Of a stretch of 64,000 nt of DNA, positions 10,801 to 21,153 are shown in pieces. Under the pieces are notes generated by a model, which was given only the letters and a program-made list of their open reading frames with translations, did not search any database and was not told the DNA's origin. Source of the stretch: Cephalotrichum gorgonifer (taxonomy: Eukaryota > Ascomycota > Sordariomycetes > Microascales > Microascaceae); contig ONZQ02000009.1 in assembly GCA_900312665.1 (NCBI GenBank), positions 1,164,744 through 1,228,743 on the forward strand. The letters are read 5' to 3'. Position 1 is the first letter of the stretch. Every line of letters starts with the position of its first letter. A program made the translations under genes and the position numbers.

Positions 10801-13800
10801 CGTACGCGCAGACAAATCCAGCCAAAAACAAAACATGGTTGCTGTAATAATACAAGTATGTTGCTTATGCGAGCGAGGTGGAAGTCCTGGTACCGACTAG
10901 AACTCGGATCTCGGACCCGTATTCCCGGCCTGGGGGAGGGCGGAGTACCCTCAATCTCTCCTCTCAGGTGGAAGAACCAGATTTTTTTTCACCCGGTGTG
11001 TATGTTGTTGAGGTGTCAAATCATATTACGAGTACGAATAATAAATACCCTGTACGCCGGGAAACAGGAAAGCATTGGGCAGGATGGCTATATTCTTGAC
11101 CGAAACAACTCCAGGCAGGGCACAGCTATCCCTTCATCGGTTGTTTCCGGACTGAGCAGTAGTCCCGGAGGTACATAAGTAATAGTTGCCAACAACTCAT
11201 TTTAAAAACTGTTCTTGGCGCTCGAATCTTCTTGTACAAGGAAGCAAGTTCGTCCCCGACTCAACTGCCGCGAGAGCTTAACCATGCACCCGCTAATCTG
11301 CTTCAGGTTCTGTTGAGTTTGGAGATTGAAAGCTTACCGGTCAGTTAACGGCGTGCCATTGTTCAGTCAAGCCATCCCCCCCCCCCCCCCCCCCCTTTTT
11401 CCTTTTCTCCCCCATTCCCCTTTTCCCCCTTTTTCCACCTACAAAATTCCTTGCCCGTCCTTCTCCCTGCCATAATCAAGAGCCAGCTGGCGCAGCAGGG
11501 GAGTGGTTTTGACAAAAGCTTCATGGCAAGGTTCGAAGGGTAGCAAACAAATTCGGCCGAGTAGCAAACAAAATTCCCGTGTAGTAGCACATCAGTGTGC
11601 TGTATCCTACAGAGCACATGTACGATTTCGATTTCCTCAGCCTCCATCCCCGTACTGCATCGTTCAGGAGCAATGGCTATCTTAAGGCTACCACCTATCA
11701 CAAGTAGCACATCGTCCAGCATACAACTTGGCCGCCGAAGGGATGCCTTTCCCAGAAACGGAAGCACCAAGGGCGCCTCAGTATGCCCTCCATCAAGCTC
11801 AATCAATACTGGCAGAAAGCGGCTCTTCATCGGGTGCAAGGGATACTACAGGAAGCACAAAGTTGCATAGGCAACTATGTGGTATGTCGGTATGGCCAGC
11901 AGGTGACTGCTCGCCAAGGTCATCGATTGGAGTCTGATATTATAGCATTGAGTAGGTAGCCAGGTCAGTCGATGGATGTGAACTCATTAATTGTTGCATT
12001 CGCTTGAGAATAAATACAGAGTAAAGTGTCAATATTTCAGTGCTACATCTGGTGTTCCCATGGTTTTAGACTGACGTACTCGGTGCAATAGACTTGTTGC
12101 TGAGCAAGGACCTTTATCTCGCTAGCACCTTGCCAAGGCCATAACAACGTAAACAATCTACCGTTCTGCTTTGCATATGGATCTCATATCTCAATTTGGA
12201 CTATGAGATTGACTGCTAAGAGCGTTACGGGGCCGTAGTCAATTTTGTGTCAATGAGCAGGTGTCTCGAAGGGCCACTGGCGTGCACGGGCCATCTGCTG
12301 GTTGCGCACCCAGAACAGAAGCAATATTAAGTCTATCAGCCTTGTCCAGGTTTCATCCTAGAGGAGGAATATCCATCTTTAATACTCCTTGACACGACTA
12401 GACTCCTTACTATTGTGATCTCTCGAGCAGAGATGGAGGACGTTAACTGTGGGTCTGTGCTATGGATGTGATGGAACGGGCCGGACAGCATGAAACGCGA
12501 TTATGTGGGTCGCTGTCGGATATCATAATTGTCCAATGCCATGTGGTGTGCGGGGGTGGGGCGGCGTGCATCTTCAGATTGATCACATGAGGGGGGCCCC
12601 TTGAGGTTTAGGTTATTTAAAATCCCCAGTATAGGCGCCTCTCCTTCCCATGCCATCTAGGCTGAGGAGCAGAGCTCGAGACAACCATTTCCCCTCATCT
12701 TTCCCGGTCTCCTCGCAAAATGAGAGGTTATAAGCCGAGAGCACGTATCTCCCCAGCCCTTGTTCCTAACGCGCGGGGTAACTGCCAGCAAACGTTCAGG
12801 CTTCGCCGCCGTTTTACATCCGGTGAAGGAGTGGTGTTTCCCTGGTTCGGGTAGACACGGTACGGCAGCCCCATCATTACTTTGAGCGAAGGTGCGCCCT
12901 CCACGTGGGCGCTTCTGGCAGGATAGAAATGATGAGTCCCGGCTGTCCTGTCCGACCTCCCACTCCCGTCGCCTTTTATTTCTAAAGTCAGGCAGATAGG
13001 GGCGGTGGGAACAACGGCACCGCATCTCGTTAGCTGCGCATCCTTTTTTCTCTTCTTTCCATGTATTTTACAAAATGAGCGGGCCGGGTTGATTCTGGTC
13101 TGGTTTCGGGCCGCCTTATCTTTTTGGCAACCGGCCAATCTGATAGTGCGGGGCAGGCCAAGGCAATATGACGTCGTCGTCGCCTTTTGACCTGCGAGCG
13201 CAAGTGCAAGTACAATGCGTCGAATCTATAATAGAGGCCCAACGGCCGCCTTACCCAAGTCCCCGGGTTCTTTTTTGCAGCCTTAGCGTCGTGTGTCTAA
13301 AGGTTAGTCTGGCCAGGTCTGCCAGTCACGCCTTACAGCAACGAACTTGTTATTGGCGCTCAGAGCGTAAGTCTCGGCCCGGAGCGAACGAGGCCATTAT
13401 AGCGTGCGCCATGAGGTTACCCCGGTGGATGACTTTCTCGGACATACCCGTTCCCCATCTCATGCCAATACTCAGTTCCATGACTGCCCACCCGATAAGT
13501 CGCATGTGCTGGCGTGTGGAGGATATGCGGACCTACTGGTCGAGAAGCACTGCACGAGGCGCCCTGCAACGCTTTCCGTCCAATAAGACTCCCAGATAGG
13601 ATATACGATATATACCTCCCCCTCAGAGGGGCCCGCTTTCGCAGCCTTATTATTCTTAACTCACCCACCTACCCTTTATCTTTGCGGCATGAAGATCATT
13701 GGTAAGCTTCCTTGGGATTGGGCAGAGCCTGACGCCGGTGCGGTCATCGAACCGAATATGGTCGCTATCGTGAGGTGCCACGTAGTTTTCCTGGGCATCA

Positions 13801-14064
13801 ATAATACCCCGCGCGGGCCGCATCACACCCTCATCTAGACGTAGGGCCGTGGCTTTCTCCTCTGCAGCGATACAGAGGGGAGAGATATAAACGTGTGTTA
13901 ACGGGAATTCCGAGAAGATATCTATAACATCAACTAGTACCCGTAATCTCTGCACATTCAAGTTACGGTTTGTTCCTTTCTTGCAAAATTACGAACATCC
14001 AATAGCACATCCATCCCCTGTCCTCCCGGGAAGGGCCGAACTATTAACACCCGAATCCGCTACA
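7806..14064. other. Gene-poor block of about 6.3 kb
   Basis: No ORF here looks like a protein on either strand beyond short chance frames. It contains a G10 run (7861-7870), a TG microsatellite (about 8358-8372), a small diverged repeat (8030-8172), a C20 run (11376-11395) and many short AT-rich patches. One minus-strand frame at 13961-13656 (101 residues, ATG start, 103 bp from the ArgRS-like ATG) has fairly protein-like composition but no recognisable motif. The block could hold decayed mobile DNA or a non-coding RNA; I cannot tell. Confidence 0.5.
8030..8172. repeat. Short diverged direct repeat with a flanking inverted repeat
   Basis: A 34-bp segment at about 8030-8063 (core CCAACCCGACACCGTTTTCG) recurs at about 8138-8171 with mostly transition differences, 108 bp apart. 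A 12-bp inverted repeat, CAGGAAGGTGTC at 8091-8102 and its complement at 8189-8200, overlaps it. No function is evident. Confidence 0.5.
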
Positions 14065-16113
14065 ATGGCGACCGTATCCGCGGATAACCTCCACAACTTC
14101 CTGGGGACGATGGGGCTCAAGACCCCCGTCCCCGCCTTCGAGTCCGCCAACATGACGAGCAGGCCGCTCGACATCGGTCGCTCGTACCTGGCCGACGTCT
14201 TGCTGGGGCTCCTCGAGGGAGAGGATCCCGTCAAGGCATACAACTCCATCCAGTGGTCCAACGACACAGCTTCGGGCGACCTCTATGTCCCCATCCCGAA
14301 GATCAACCATGGCGAGGGGGACGCCGAGGATCTCGCGTTTGACCTCATGCAGAAAGTGAGTTGTTATTTATTACCTGTCATATTCCCCGGCGCCGATATA
14401 GCGAGATCGTATAGCGCGAACGAGCAAAAGTGGCTAACTTACAACGTCTCTTACCAAAAACAGTTCCCCCAGGACCATCCCTTGTTTGTCCTGCCGGTCC
14501 CCGACGGGGTGCTGCTCCGCATATTCTTCAACAGCAGGCTCCTCCCGCGGCTGCTCGTCCCCTACATCAAGGACCGCGGCGCCGAGTACGGCAAGGTCCT
14601 CTCGAACGGCCTGCGGGACCCGACGTCCCCCGACTCCGGGAAGCTCAAGGTGGTCGTCGAGTTCTCGTCCCCGAACATCATCACCGAGTTCCAGGCCGCG
14701 CACCTCCGGAGCACGCTCCTCGGCGCGTACGTCTCGAACCTCTACGAGAACATGGGCTGGGACGTCGTGCGGATCAACTACCTCGGCGACTGGGGCCAGC
14801 ACATCGGGCTTTTCGGGGCGGGCTGGGCGCGGTTCGGGACCGGGGACGAGATCGGCGATTATAGGAGCCTCACGGAGGTGTACACCAAGGTCAACGAGCC
14901 ACTCAAGGCGGATCGGGAAGAGGCCCGGAAGTCGGGGGCGGGTAGCGTTTCCTCTGCCGGCGCCGACGGCGCCCAGGCTGCGACGGACCTTGAGCCAAAG
15001 GTGCTGATCGCCGAGAGGGAGGAGTTCTTCAAGAGCATGGAGGCGCGCGACGAGGCGGCGCTGAAGCTCTGGTCCAGCGCGCGACAGGTCAGCGTCGAGG
15101 AGTACGAGCGCGTGTATGAGCGCCTCAACGTCCGGTTCGACGAGTACTCGGGCGAGTCGCAGGTCACGCCGGAGCTCATGGCCGAGGTGGAGGAGATACT
15201 AAAGCGGAAGGGTCTCTCGGAGGAGCGCGACGGGTCCGTCGTCGTCGACCTCAAGAAGCACAACCTCAAGGGCACAGGCATCATCCGGAAGAACGGGTGC
15301 AGCACCTACTTCCTCCGGGACCTCGCGGCCGCCGTCGACCGGTTCCGGAGGTTCGACTTCGACAGGATGGTCTACGTCGTCTCGGTGGACCAGGAGCCGC
15401 ACTTCGCAAAGGTCGTGAAGACGATCGAGCTGATGGACGACGAGTTCGCGGGGCTCTCGAAGAAGCTGCACCCGCTGTACTTCGGCAGGGTCTCGCAGGC
15501 CTCGGAGAAGCTGCGGTCGTCGGGCCACCTGGGAGACATACTCGACGAGGCGCAGCAGTCGATGAAGGAGTCGCTGGCGGCGAGCGTGGAGGAGGCGGCT
15601 GCGCTCGGGTCCACGGACGAGACCGCGGCAGCCATGGGCATAAGCGCGCTCCTCGCGCAGGAGATGGCTGCCAAGAGGGTCCACGACCATTCGTTTGACA
15701 TCACGAAGATGACGTCCTTCGAGCTAGGCACCGGCCCGCATATTCAGTACACCTTTGCGAGAGCCAAGGCGGCTCTCCAGAAGGCGGCGGCTGGCGAGGA
15801 TGGGCTGGACGGGCTGGACCTATCGACACTTACCATCGAGGCGCGCAAGTTAACCACGCCCTGCCCGTACACTGAGCTCCTTCGGCTGCTGGTGCAGTAC
15901 CCCGACGTCACGACAACGGCTTACAAGACGATGGAACCCTCGCCCATAATGGGTTACCTTCAGAATGTGACGAGTCAGGTGGCCCGCTGCCTGGATGAGG
16001 GCCAGGCGGAGGGTGAATCGTTCTCCGGTACCCAGCTGGCCATCCTCACATCGGCCGTGCAAGTGTTAGAGAACGGGATGAGACTGCTTGGGATACTTCC
16101 TCTGACGGTCTGA
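14065..16113 (+). CDS. Arginyl-tRNA synthetase paralogue with eroded catalytic motifs
   Basis: Two exons (14065-14355, 14464-16113) encode 646 residues that align by eye along the whole cytosolic ArgRS: an N-terminal additional domain (GDLYVPIPKI), the Rossmann core (FSSPNI, NYLGDWGQH), the SGESQV segment and the helical anticodon-binding domain ending NGMRLLGILPL. The two ATP-site signatures are abnormal. HAGHLRST of the family reads QAAHLRST (Q174, A176; the second His, H177, remains) and the preceding AKPF reads ITEF. The MSTRKG loop is replaced by QASEKLRSSGHL (about 440-451). The frame is otherwise open and codon use is normal, so this is not an obvious pseudogene. The intron is 108 bp and free of stops, so retention would insert 36 residues; a GCTAAC branch site at 14433 supports splicing. 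It is either a catalytically weak synthetase or a repurposed paralogue. The main ArgRS must lie elsewhere. Confidence 0.85.
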   Translation: MATVSADNLHNFLGTMGLKTPVPAFESANMTSRPLDIGRSYLADVLLGLLEGEDPVKAYNSIQWSNDTASGDLYVPIPKINHGEGDAEDLAFDLMQKVSCYLLPVIFPGADIARSYSANEQKWLTYNVSYQKQFPQDHPLFVLPVPDGVLLRIFFNSRLLPRLLVPYIKDRGAEYGKVLSNGLRDPTSPDSGKLKVVVEFSSPNIITEFQAAHLRSTLLGAYVSNLYENMGWDVVRINYLGDWGQHIGLFGAGWARFGTGDEIGDYRSLTEVYTKVNEPLKADREEARKSGAGSVSSAGADGAQAATDLEPKVLIAEREEFFKSMEARDEAALKLWSSARQVSVEEYERVYERLNVRFDEYSGESQVTPELMAEVEEILKRKGLSEERDGSVVVDLKKHNLKGTGIIRKNGCSTYFLRDLAAAVDRFRRFDFDRMVYVVSVDQEPHFAKVVKTIELMDDEFAGLSKKLHPLYFGRVSQASEKLRSSGHLGDILDEAQQSMKESLAASVEEAAALGSTDETAAAMGISALLAQEMAAKRVHDHSFDITKMTSFELGTGPHIQYTFARAKAALQKAAAGEDGLDGLDLSTLTIEARKLTTPCPYTELLRLLVQYPDVTTTAYKTMEPSPIMGYLQNVTSQVARCLDEGQAEGESFSGTQLAILTSAVQVLENGMRLLGILPLTV

Positions 16114-16541
16114 GAATGACATAACGGCGCAAGCCGTGGTTGCAGGAAACAGTGTTTACTTTAGCAATGAGGGCGACAGGGGATGCTTATACTCATGATG
16201 GGAAGTTTCTCAGCGGGGAGAGTCAACGTTTAGTTGCTTATGGGGGGTAAGCGAATGCACGTTCAGAATGTGATGGCAGATGATAGTGGTTGGTGGCTGG
16301 TCGATCATCCCGCGGGAGAAAGTATTATTGTATTGGGCATTCTTGCACTTATGACTTATGACTACATTAGCACAGCGTTCATATATCTTTTAAACATATA
16401 TATCTATTTTACTTCTCGAAAATATGCGATCCCCCGCCCGGTGTCTCACCCAGAAAGAGGACAAAAGAAGAAAAAAAATCTGTTAAGGTGGTTGTATATT
16501 TGTAGTACACAGAACTTTAACAAGGAGAGAGAGCAAAAAGA
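16114..16541. other. Intergenic interval 3' of the ArgRS-like gene
   Basis: About 430 bp. AT-rich near 16370-16420 and A-rich before the tRNA 3' end, where an A5 run (T5 on the minus strand, 16535-16539) fits an RNA polymerase III terminator. Nothing else seen. Confidence 0.5.
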
Positions 16542-16644
16542 TGGACAAGCGGGGAATCGAACCCCGGACCGCCTCTAATCATCCAATCCGATCTACAAGA
16601 TCTTCTGGTGCTAAAGAGGAATTATACCACTAAACCACTCGCCC
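16542..16644 (-). tRNA. Intron-containing tRNA, apparent anticodon AGC (alanine)
   Basis: Read on the minus strand, a full cloverleaf forms: acceptor GGGCGAG / CUUGUCC with discriminator A, D-arm starting GGTTTAGTGG, anticodon stem CCTCT / AGAGG, and T-arm CGGGG-TTCGATT-CCCCG. A 31-nt insert (16578-16608) lies one base 3' of the anticodon, the standard eukaryotic tRNA intron site. The spliced loop is TTAGCAT, so positions 34-36 are AGC, reading alanine codons. The third acceptor pair is G3-U70, the known alanine identity element. The D-arm looks more like fungal glycine tRNAs than the usual alanine GTAGCTCAG, so the isotype is less sure than the tRNA itself. A T-run follows the 3' end. Confidence 0.85.
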
Positions 16645-17357
16645 TGATTTGATGGGTGTCTTGTATGCGTGAGCGAATGAAAGCTGGTGATTTCGTCGAC
16701 TTCGGAGAGTTGATCGGTTCGGTTTGAGCCTCGAGATCTTTGCGCTAGTTTAACGTGTGTACTGTGTGGTGTGTACTCGGGGATGAAGAGGAAGTGTGCG
16801 GGTAGTTACATGTATTAATAGAGCATGTCAGCTTTAGGCGGTGTACTTTTGTCTTACTCCGTCATACCGTTTCATCCGCCCAACCCGGCTCGGCGCTGCG
16901 GCCTGTCCTGTCTCCACACATGACGCCCTGTGTCTGAGAAACATGACTGGACACTGACAGTTCCCGTCTCCCCCAGGTACCCCACACACATGCAGAACGA
17001 AAGGCCAACACTGCCCCCGTGCCAGTTGGTGGCGCTGAGACATCAGTCCAGATCTTCATCTCCCTAATTACCCTTCCAACTCAGGCGACGAACTTTCTTA
17101 CCGTGTCATCTCTAGAGGCAGGTCCTGGAGAAATAGTCCCCGCAATCAAATATCGCCGACGGAAGGGAGGAATACACAACCGGCACTGTCATACGATTCA
17201 CCTCACCCCCCCGCCTCCGCGGTCGGCGCTTGCGATAGTGTGTGTCGTCATCCACGATTGTGAAGCACGTCAACCGCTCCGCTCCGAAACGATCTTTCTC
17301 CACGACATCCACACCCACGACATTCACACCGACGAGTCTGACACGAAAGTCTTCGCT
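16645..17357. other. Intergenic interval between the tRNA and the Mpv17-family gene
   Basis: About 710 bp with no supported feature. The frames here have no protein-like character. The last 150 bp probably hold the 5' leader of the Mpv17-family gene. Confidence 0.45.
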
Positions 17358-18496
17358 ATGGCTTGGGAGACGACGCGCCGCCGGTTAGTCCGGTCGGTGA
17401 ACAGCAAATATATCTACGGTCGCATCGTGCGTTCGCGCCCACTCCATGTCCCACCACCCGGGTCGTCCGGGCGGCTACGGCCTCCTCGGGAACACCGTCG
17501 GCTAACCCTGGCATTTTCTTGTGTAGCCGTTACTCCATACCGTCGTTTTCCTCGTACAAATATCCCTCGTGGTACGATTAACCACGAAATTCAACGCCTA
17601 CTATGAAGAACGACCGGGTGAGTCCTGTCCCCTCCCTTCGAAACAAGAAGGCTTCGTCAAACCCTCCCCTGGTCTAACATCGCATGCCCCGTAACTAGTG
17701 ATGACGATGATGGTCACGAACGCCATCCTCGGCGGAATGGCCGACACCGTGGCCCAGCTCCTCTCGGCCATCAACTCCAGCCGCTCCCTCAAGAAGGGCG
17801 GCCTAGCTAAGCACGACGCCCTCGCCATCGAGATGCACGAGCTGGACCGCAAGGACGGGTTGCTGGGACACCAGTTCGACAGCGCGACGAGGGGCCTGGC
17901 CTCGCCGTTCGACTTCGAGAGGCTGATACGGTTCATGGCGTACGGGCTGGGGATGGCGCCGGTGACGTTCAAGTGGTTCCGGTTCCTGGAGTGGATGTTC
18001 CCGATCACGAAGACGAGCGCGTTCGCGCCGGCGCTGAAGAGGGTCATTGCGGACCAGTTGCTGTTTTCGCCGTGCAGTAAGTTTGGCCTTTCCGGGATGG
18101 GGGTGGGTTGGGGTTTGGGGGGTTGGGGAAGTTGAGTGCGGAGATGGGAGACTGAAGCGGACTGGGAGTGCTGACGGGTTTCTTCACATAGGTATCTTTA
18201 TCTTCTTCGTCGTCATGACCGTCGCGGAGGGCGGCGGGAAGCGCGCGGTGTCGAACAAGCTGAGGGACATGTACTTCACGACGCTGAAGACAAGCTACCT
18301 GGTCTGGCCTGCCGTCCAGATCATCAACTTCCGACTGATGCCGATCCAGCTGCAGCTAGTGAGTTTTGTCCCACTTGAGCAGGGTGGAACTGAAGAAAGA
18401 GAGACGGGTGCTAACGTAGTACAGCCATTCGTGTCCTGCATTAGTATCGCGTGGACGGCGTACTTGTCCCTTGCCAATGCGGCCGATGGAGCGTGA
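17358..18496 (+). CDS. Mpv17/PMP22-family membrane protein
   Basis: The best model has five exons (17358-17396, 17527-17617, 17699-18076, 18192-18358, 18425-18496), all in phase, giving 248 residues. Family traits are clear from the second exon on: FNAYYEERPVMTMMVTNAIL followed by GGMADTVAQ (first helix and Mpv17 signature), YGLGMAPVTFKWFRFLE, the proline-rich middle LVWPAVQIINFRLMP, and a last helix with ISIAWTAYLS. Members are four-helix proteins of mitochondrial inner, peroxisomal or vacuolar membranes (Sym1 and YOR292c in yeast); their transport substrate is uncertain. The YOR292c-like length and the insert around residues 70-100 suggest the latter group. The first exon is the weakest part: it rests only on phase and a GTGAAC donor, and the true start may differ. 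Confidence 0.8.
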
Positions 18497-19547
18497 GCAT
18501 TGCTGCTACACGGCTTTCGAGGCCGAGCGGCGAGCGGTGGATGAAAGTGAGCCGGTGGGGCGGTTTTGGAGATTCATTTTCCTTGCGTACTTTTGCTTCA
18601 TCATGGCTAGATTTATGTATGGCGTTACGGGATCTGTTCTAACAGGAGGCTCGGCTGGTTTGGTAGCATTCTGAAGGGGTGGCCTGGGGCTGTGGGTTTG
18701 AACCCATTTTGCTTTACCTCGACATCATCGACGGGGTGGTCTCTGGTGGGTCTAGTCGTGGCGACTAGTTTGGCGTTAGGAGGGAGGTTTTTATTCTTAT
18801 TCTTCATTTTTAGGTATATAGACCATAGCTACGGCCTGTGTCTGCTTGTTTATTTCATGGCAGGGTATAAAACATGGTCGTCCTGATTGATATCTTCTCT
18901 TCTCTTCTTTGGCCTGGGGATGATGCTGCTTCGATGTGTCGAGAAGTTGACCGCGATGTGGTGTGTCTGCGGGCACCTAGCTCAAGTGCGGCAATATTCG
19001 AGGGACGGCCCCATATTTAGGGACGAATAGCCTTGGCACGTAATCCGGGGAAAGCTGCTACAGGTGTTACTCGTAAAGTGGACCTGGGGGTTAACACAAG
19101 GAGATATCGAAGTGCGAAGGCGGGAAAGAAACGCCTCGATATTAATCGGCGCTAGGAGGCCCGCCACCAGCCACAGTACGTACCAACTACCTGGATCTAA
19201 TGTGTGGCGCGTGCACATGCCACCTGGTCAATTGCGATCGGGGAGCTCCAACGACCAACGCGTAGCCAAACGACCATAGGAGCTTTAGCTTACCCTTCAA
19301 GCGCAACACCTTTCCAAACCAACACCCCTCGACACTCTGTCCCCCCTCTCGACGACCTCCCTACTCTCGCCCTCTCAGTATTTTCTGCGCCTATTGAAAG
19401 ATTACTTGTTTTTTTTCGAGCGCATACGAAGAACGGAAGCTTTTCCCCGTACGCGGTTTACACGAGCGAACACTGAGGAAGGGACAGAAGGGGACATAAG
19501 AGGATAGAACGAAAGAAAGGGAACCAGGAGACACAGTCACAGACACG
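18497..19547. other. Intergenic interval between the Mpv17-family gene and SEC11
   Basis: About 1050 bp in tandem orientation. It should contain the 3' UTR of the upstream gene and the SEC11 promoter. No further gene or repeat seen. Confidence 0.45.
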
Positions 19548-20460
19548 ATGTTTGCGGGCCTCGCGAATCCGAGGCAGGCGGCCTCGCAGGCCCTCACCTT
19601 TGGCCTTATCCTGAGCTCCGCGTTCATGGTACGGCACTTTTCCCTGCCCTCCTTCTCCCGCCCCCCCCCCCCCCCCCCTTCCCAAAACCCTCGACTTAGC
19701 CTCTCTCCCCCCGACTTCTACCCAGACGCTAACCGGTGGTGGAAAACATAACAGATGTGGAAGGGCCTCTGCACGCTAACTGACTCGCCCTCGCCGATAG
19801 TAGTGGTCCTCTCGGGGTCCATGGAGCCGGCGTTCCAGCGGGGGGACCTGCTGTTCCTGTGGAACCGCAACCTGGTGGCGCCGACGGAGGTGGGGGAGGT
19901 GGTGGTGTATAACGTCAAGGGCAAGGATATACCGATTGTGCATCGCGTCGTGAGGACGTTTGGGACTGGGTATGCTCCCCCTTTTCTTGGCCTGTTGCAC
20001 CCTCCTTCCTAGCACACACATGCGCGCACGCACACATACACACATACACACGACATCCCTCTCTTGCACTCTTCCCCAGCAACTGTCACTTATACTATCC
20101 GTACCCGCCCCCCTTCCCTCCTAAACTACCTCTCTCTACTGCTGGCGATATCGCTAACGACCTAAACAGACCCCACGCAAAGCTCCTCACAAAAGGCGAC
20201 AACAACGCAGGCGACGACTCAGAGTACGTTCTCCCCCTGACCCCAACCCCATCGCCACCTTCCAAACTAACCCCGCCGCTTTCAACCATAGACTATACGC
20301 CCGCGGACAGGACTACCTCGAGAGGGAGGACATCATAGGCAGCGTGGTGGGTTACGTGCCCTTCGTCGGCTACGTGACCATCATGCTATCCGAGCACCCG
20401 TGGCTCAAGACCGTCATGCTGGGCCTGATGGGGCTCATGGTCGTTCTGCAGAGAGAGTGA
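19548..20460 (+). CDS. sec11: SEC11, catalytic subunit of the ER signal peptidase complex
   Basis: Four exons (19548-19628, 19755-19969, 20170-20223, 20292-20460) give 172 residues; yeast Sec11 has 167. It is an S26-family serine protease that removes signal peptides in the ER lumen. An N-terminal membrane helix (about 13-35, interrupted by intron 1) precedes the nucleophile motif VVLSGSMEPAF. The second catalytic segment is IPIVHRVV, with histidine where bacterial enzymes have lysine, as expected for the eukaryotic form. The third box is TKGDNN, giving the aspartate. A C-terminal hydrophobic segment runs to the stop. Intron 1 contains a C18 run and intron 2 a CA-rich microsatellite. The intron junctions are fixed by the conserved blocks on either side. 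Confidence 0.95.
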
Positions 20461-21153
20461 GGAGCGGGCGAGAGAGAGAAAGGGGGGGAGTGGGAGTGGG
20501 GACACTGGAAGGGGGGGACCGCGGAGGAGGGAAAATGTATGGGACATAACGGGAAGTTTCGGCGTAGAAAAAATATCCTTTTCACGTATCCGTTTTGAAA
20601 CCCGGGTTTCTACTTTGAAGATGACGCCAGCTGGGATGGGGAGCACTCGACACTTGTGAAATAAGGCCTCGACTGAGCTACTCCTTTTTCCCCGCTTCTT
20701 TTCACCTGGATGTCCCTTCCTTTCCCCCCCACTTCCTCCTGCTTAATTACTTCCATTTACATTCATACCACCTTTTACTTCTCTTCACCTCGTAATTACC
20801 CGTCAGTGTGTTTAAAACTGCTATGAAGCGGTGGCGTTTAAACTAGCGAAAATATACATTGTATGCCCCTTTTCTGGTGCTGTGCCTAAATGCTTCTTTT
20901 ACTCCTACTCTTCTTACCCCCTGGAACTTCAGATCAAGTCCAGAACAGAAAAATCATTCCATTGGCTAATACAGTGGATAGTGAATAGCCATAATCCGCG
21001 CCGTCTTCGATGCAGCCGAGAGCCATAATGATAGAAAAGACAACTAATGCCAGTAAACCCCTTTGCAATGCATATCCGACATCGAATGCTCCCCATCTGA
21101 TGTTCGCTTTTTCTCCCATCCACCTCCCCAAGACCCCAACCCCAACTCGAGCC
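20461..21153. other. Convergent 3' interval between SEC11 and BRF1
   Basis: About 690 bp between two stop codons on opposite strands. G-rich then pyrimidine-rich low-complexity sequence; both 3' UTRs are expected here. Nothing else supported. Confidence 0.45.

Noticed and set aside
16114..17357. Functional link between the ArgRS-like gene and the nearby tRNA
   Set aside because: The tRNA reads alanine, not arginine codons; adjacency is probably chance.
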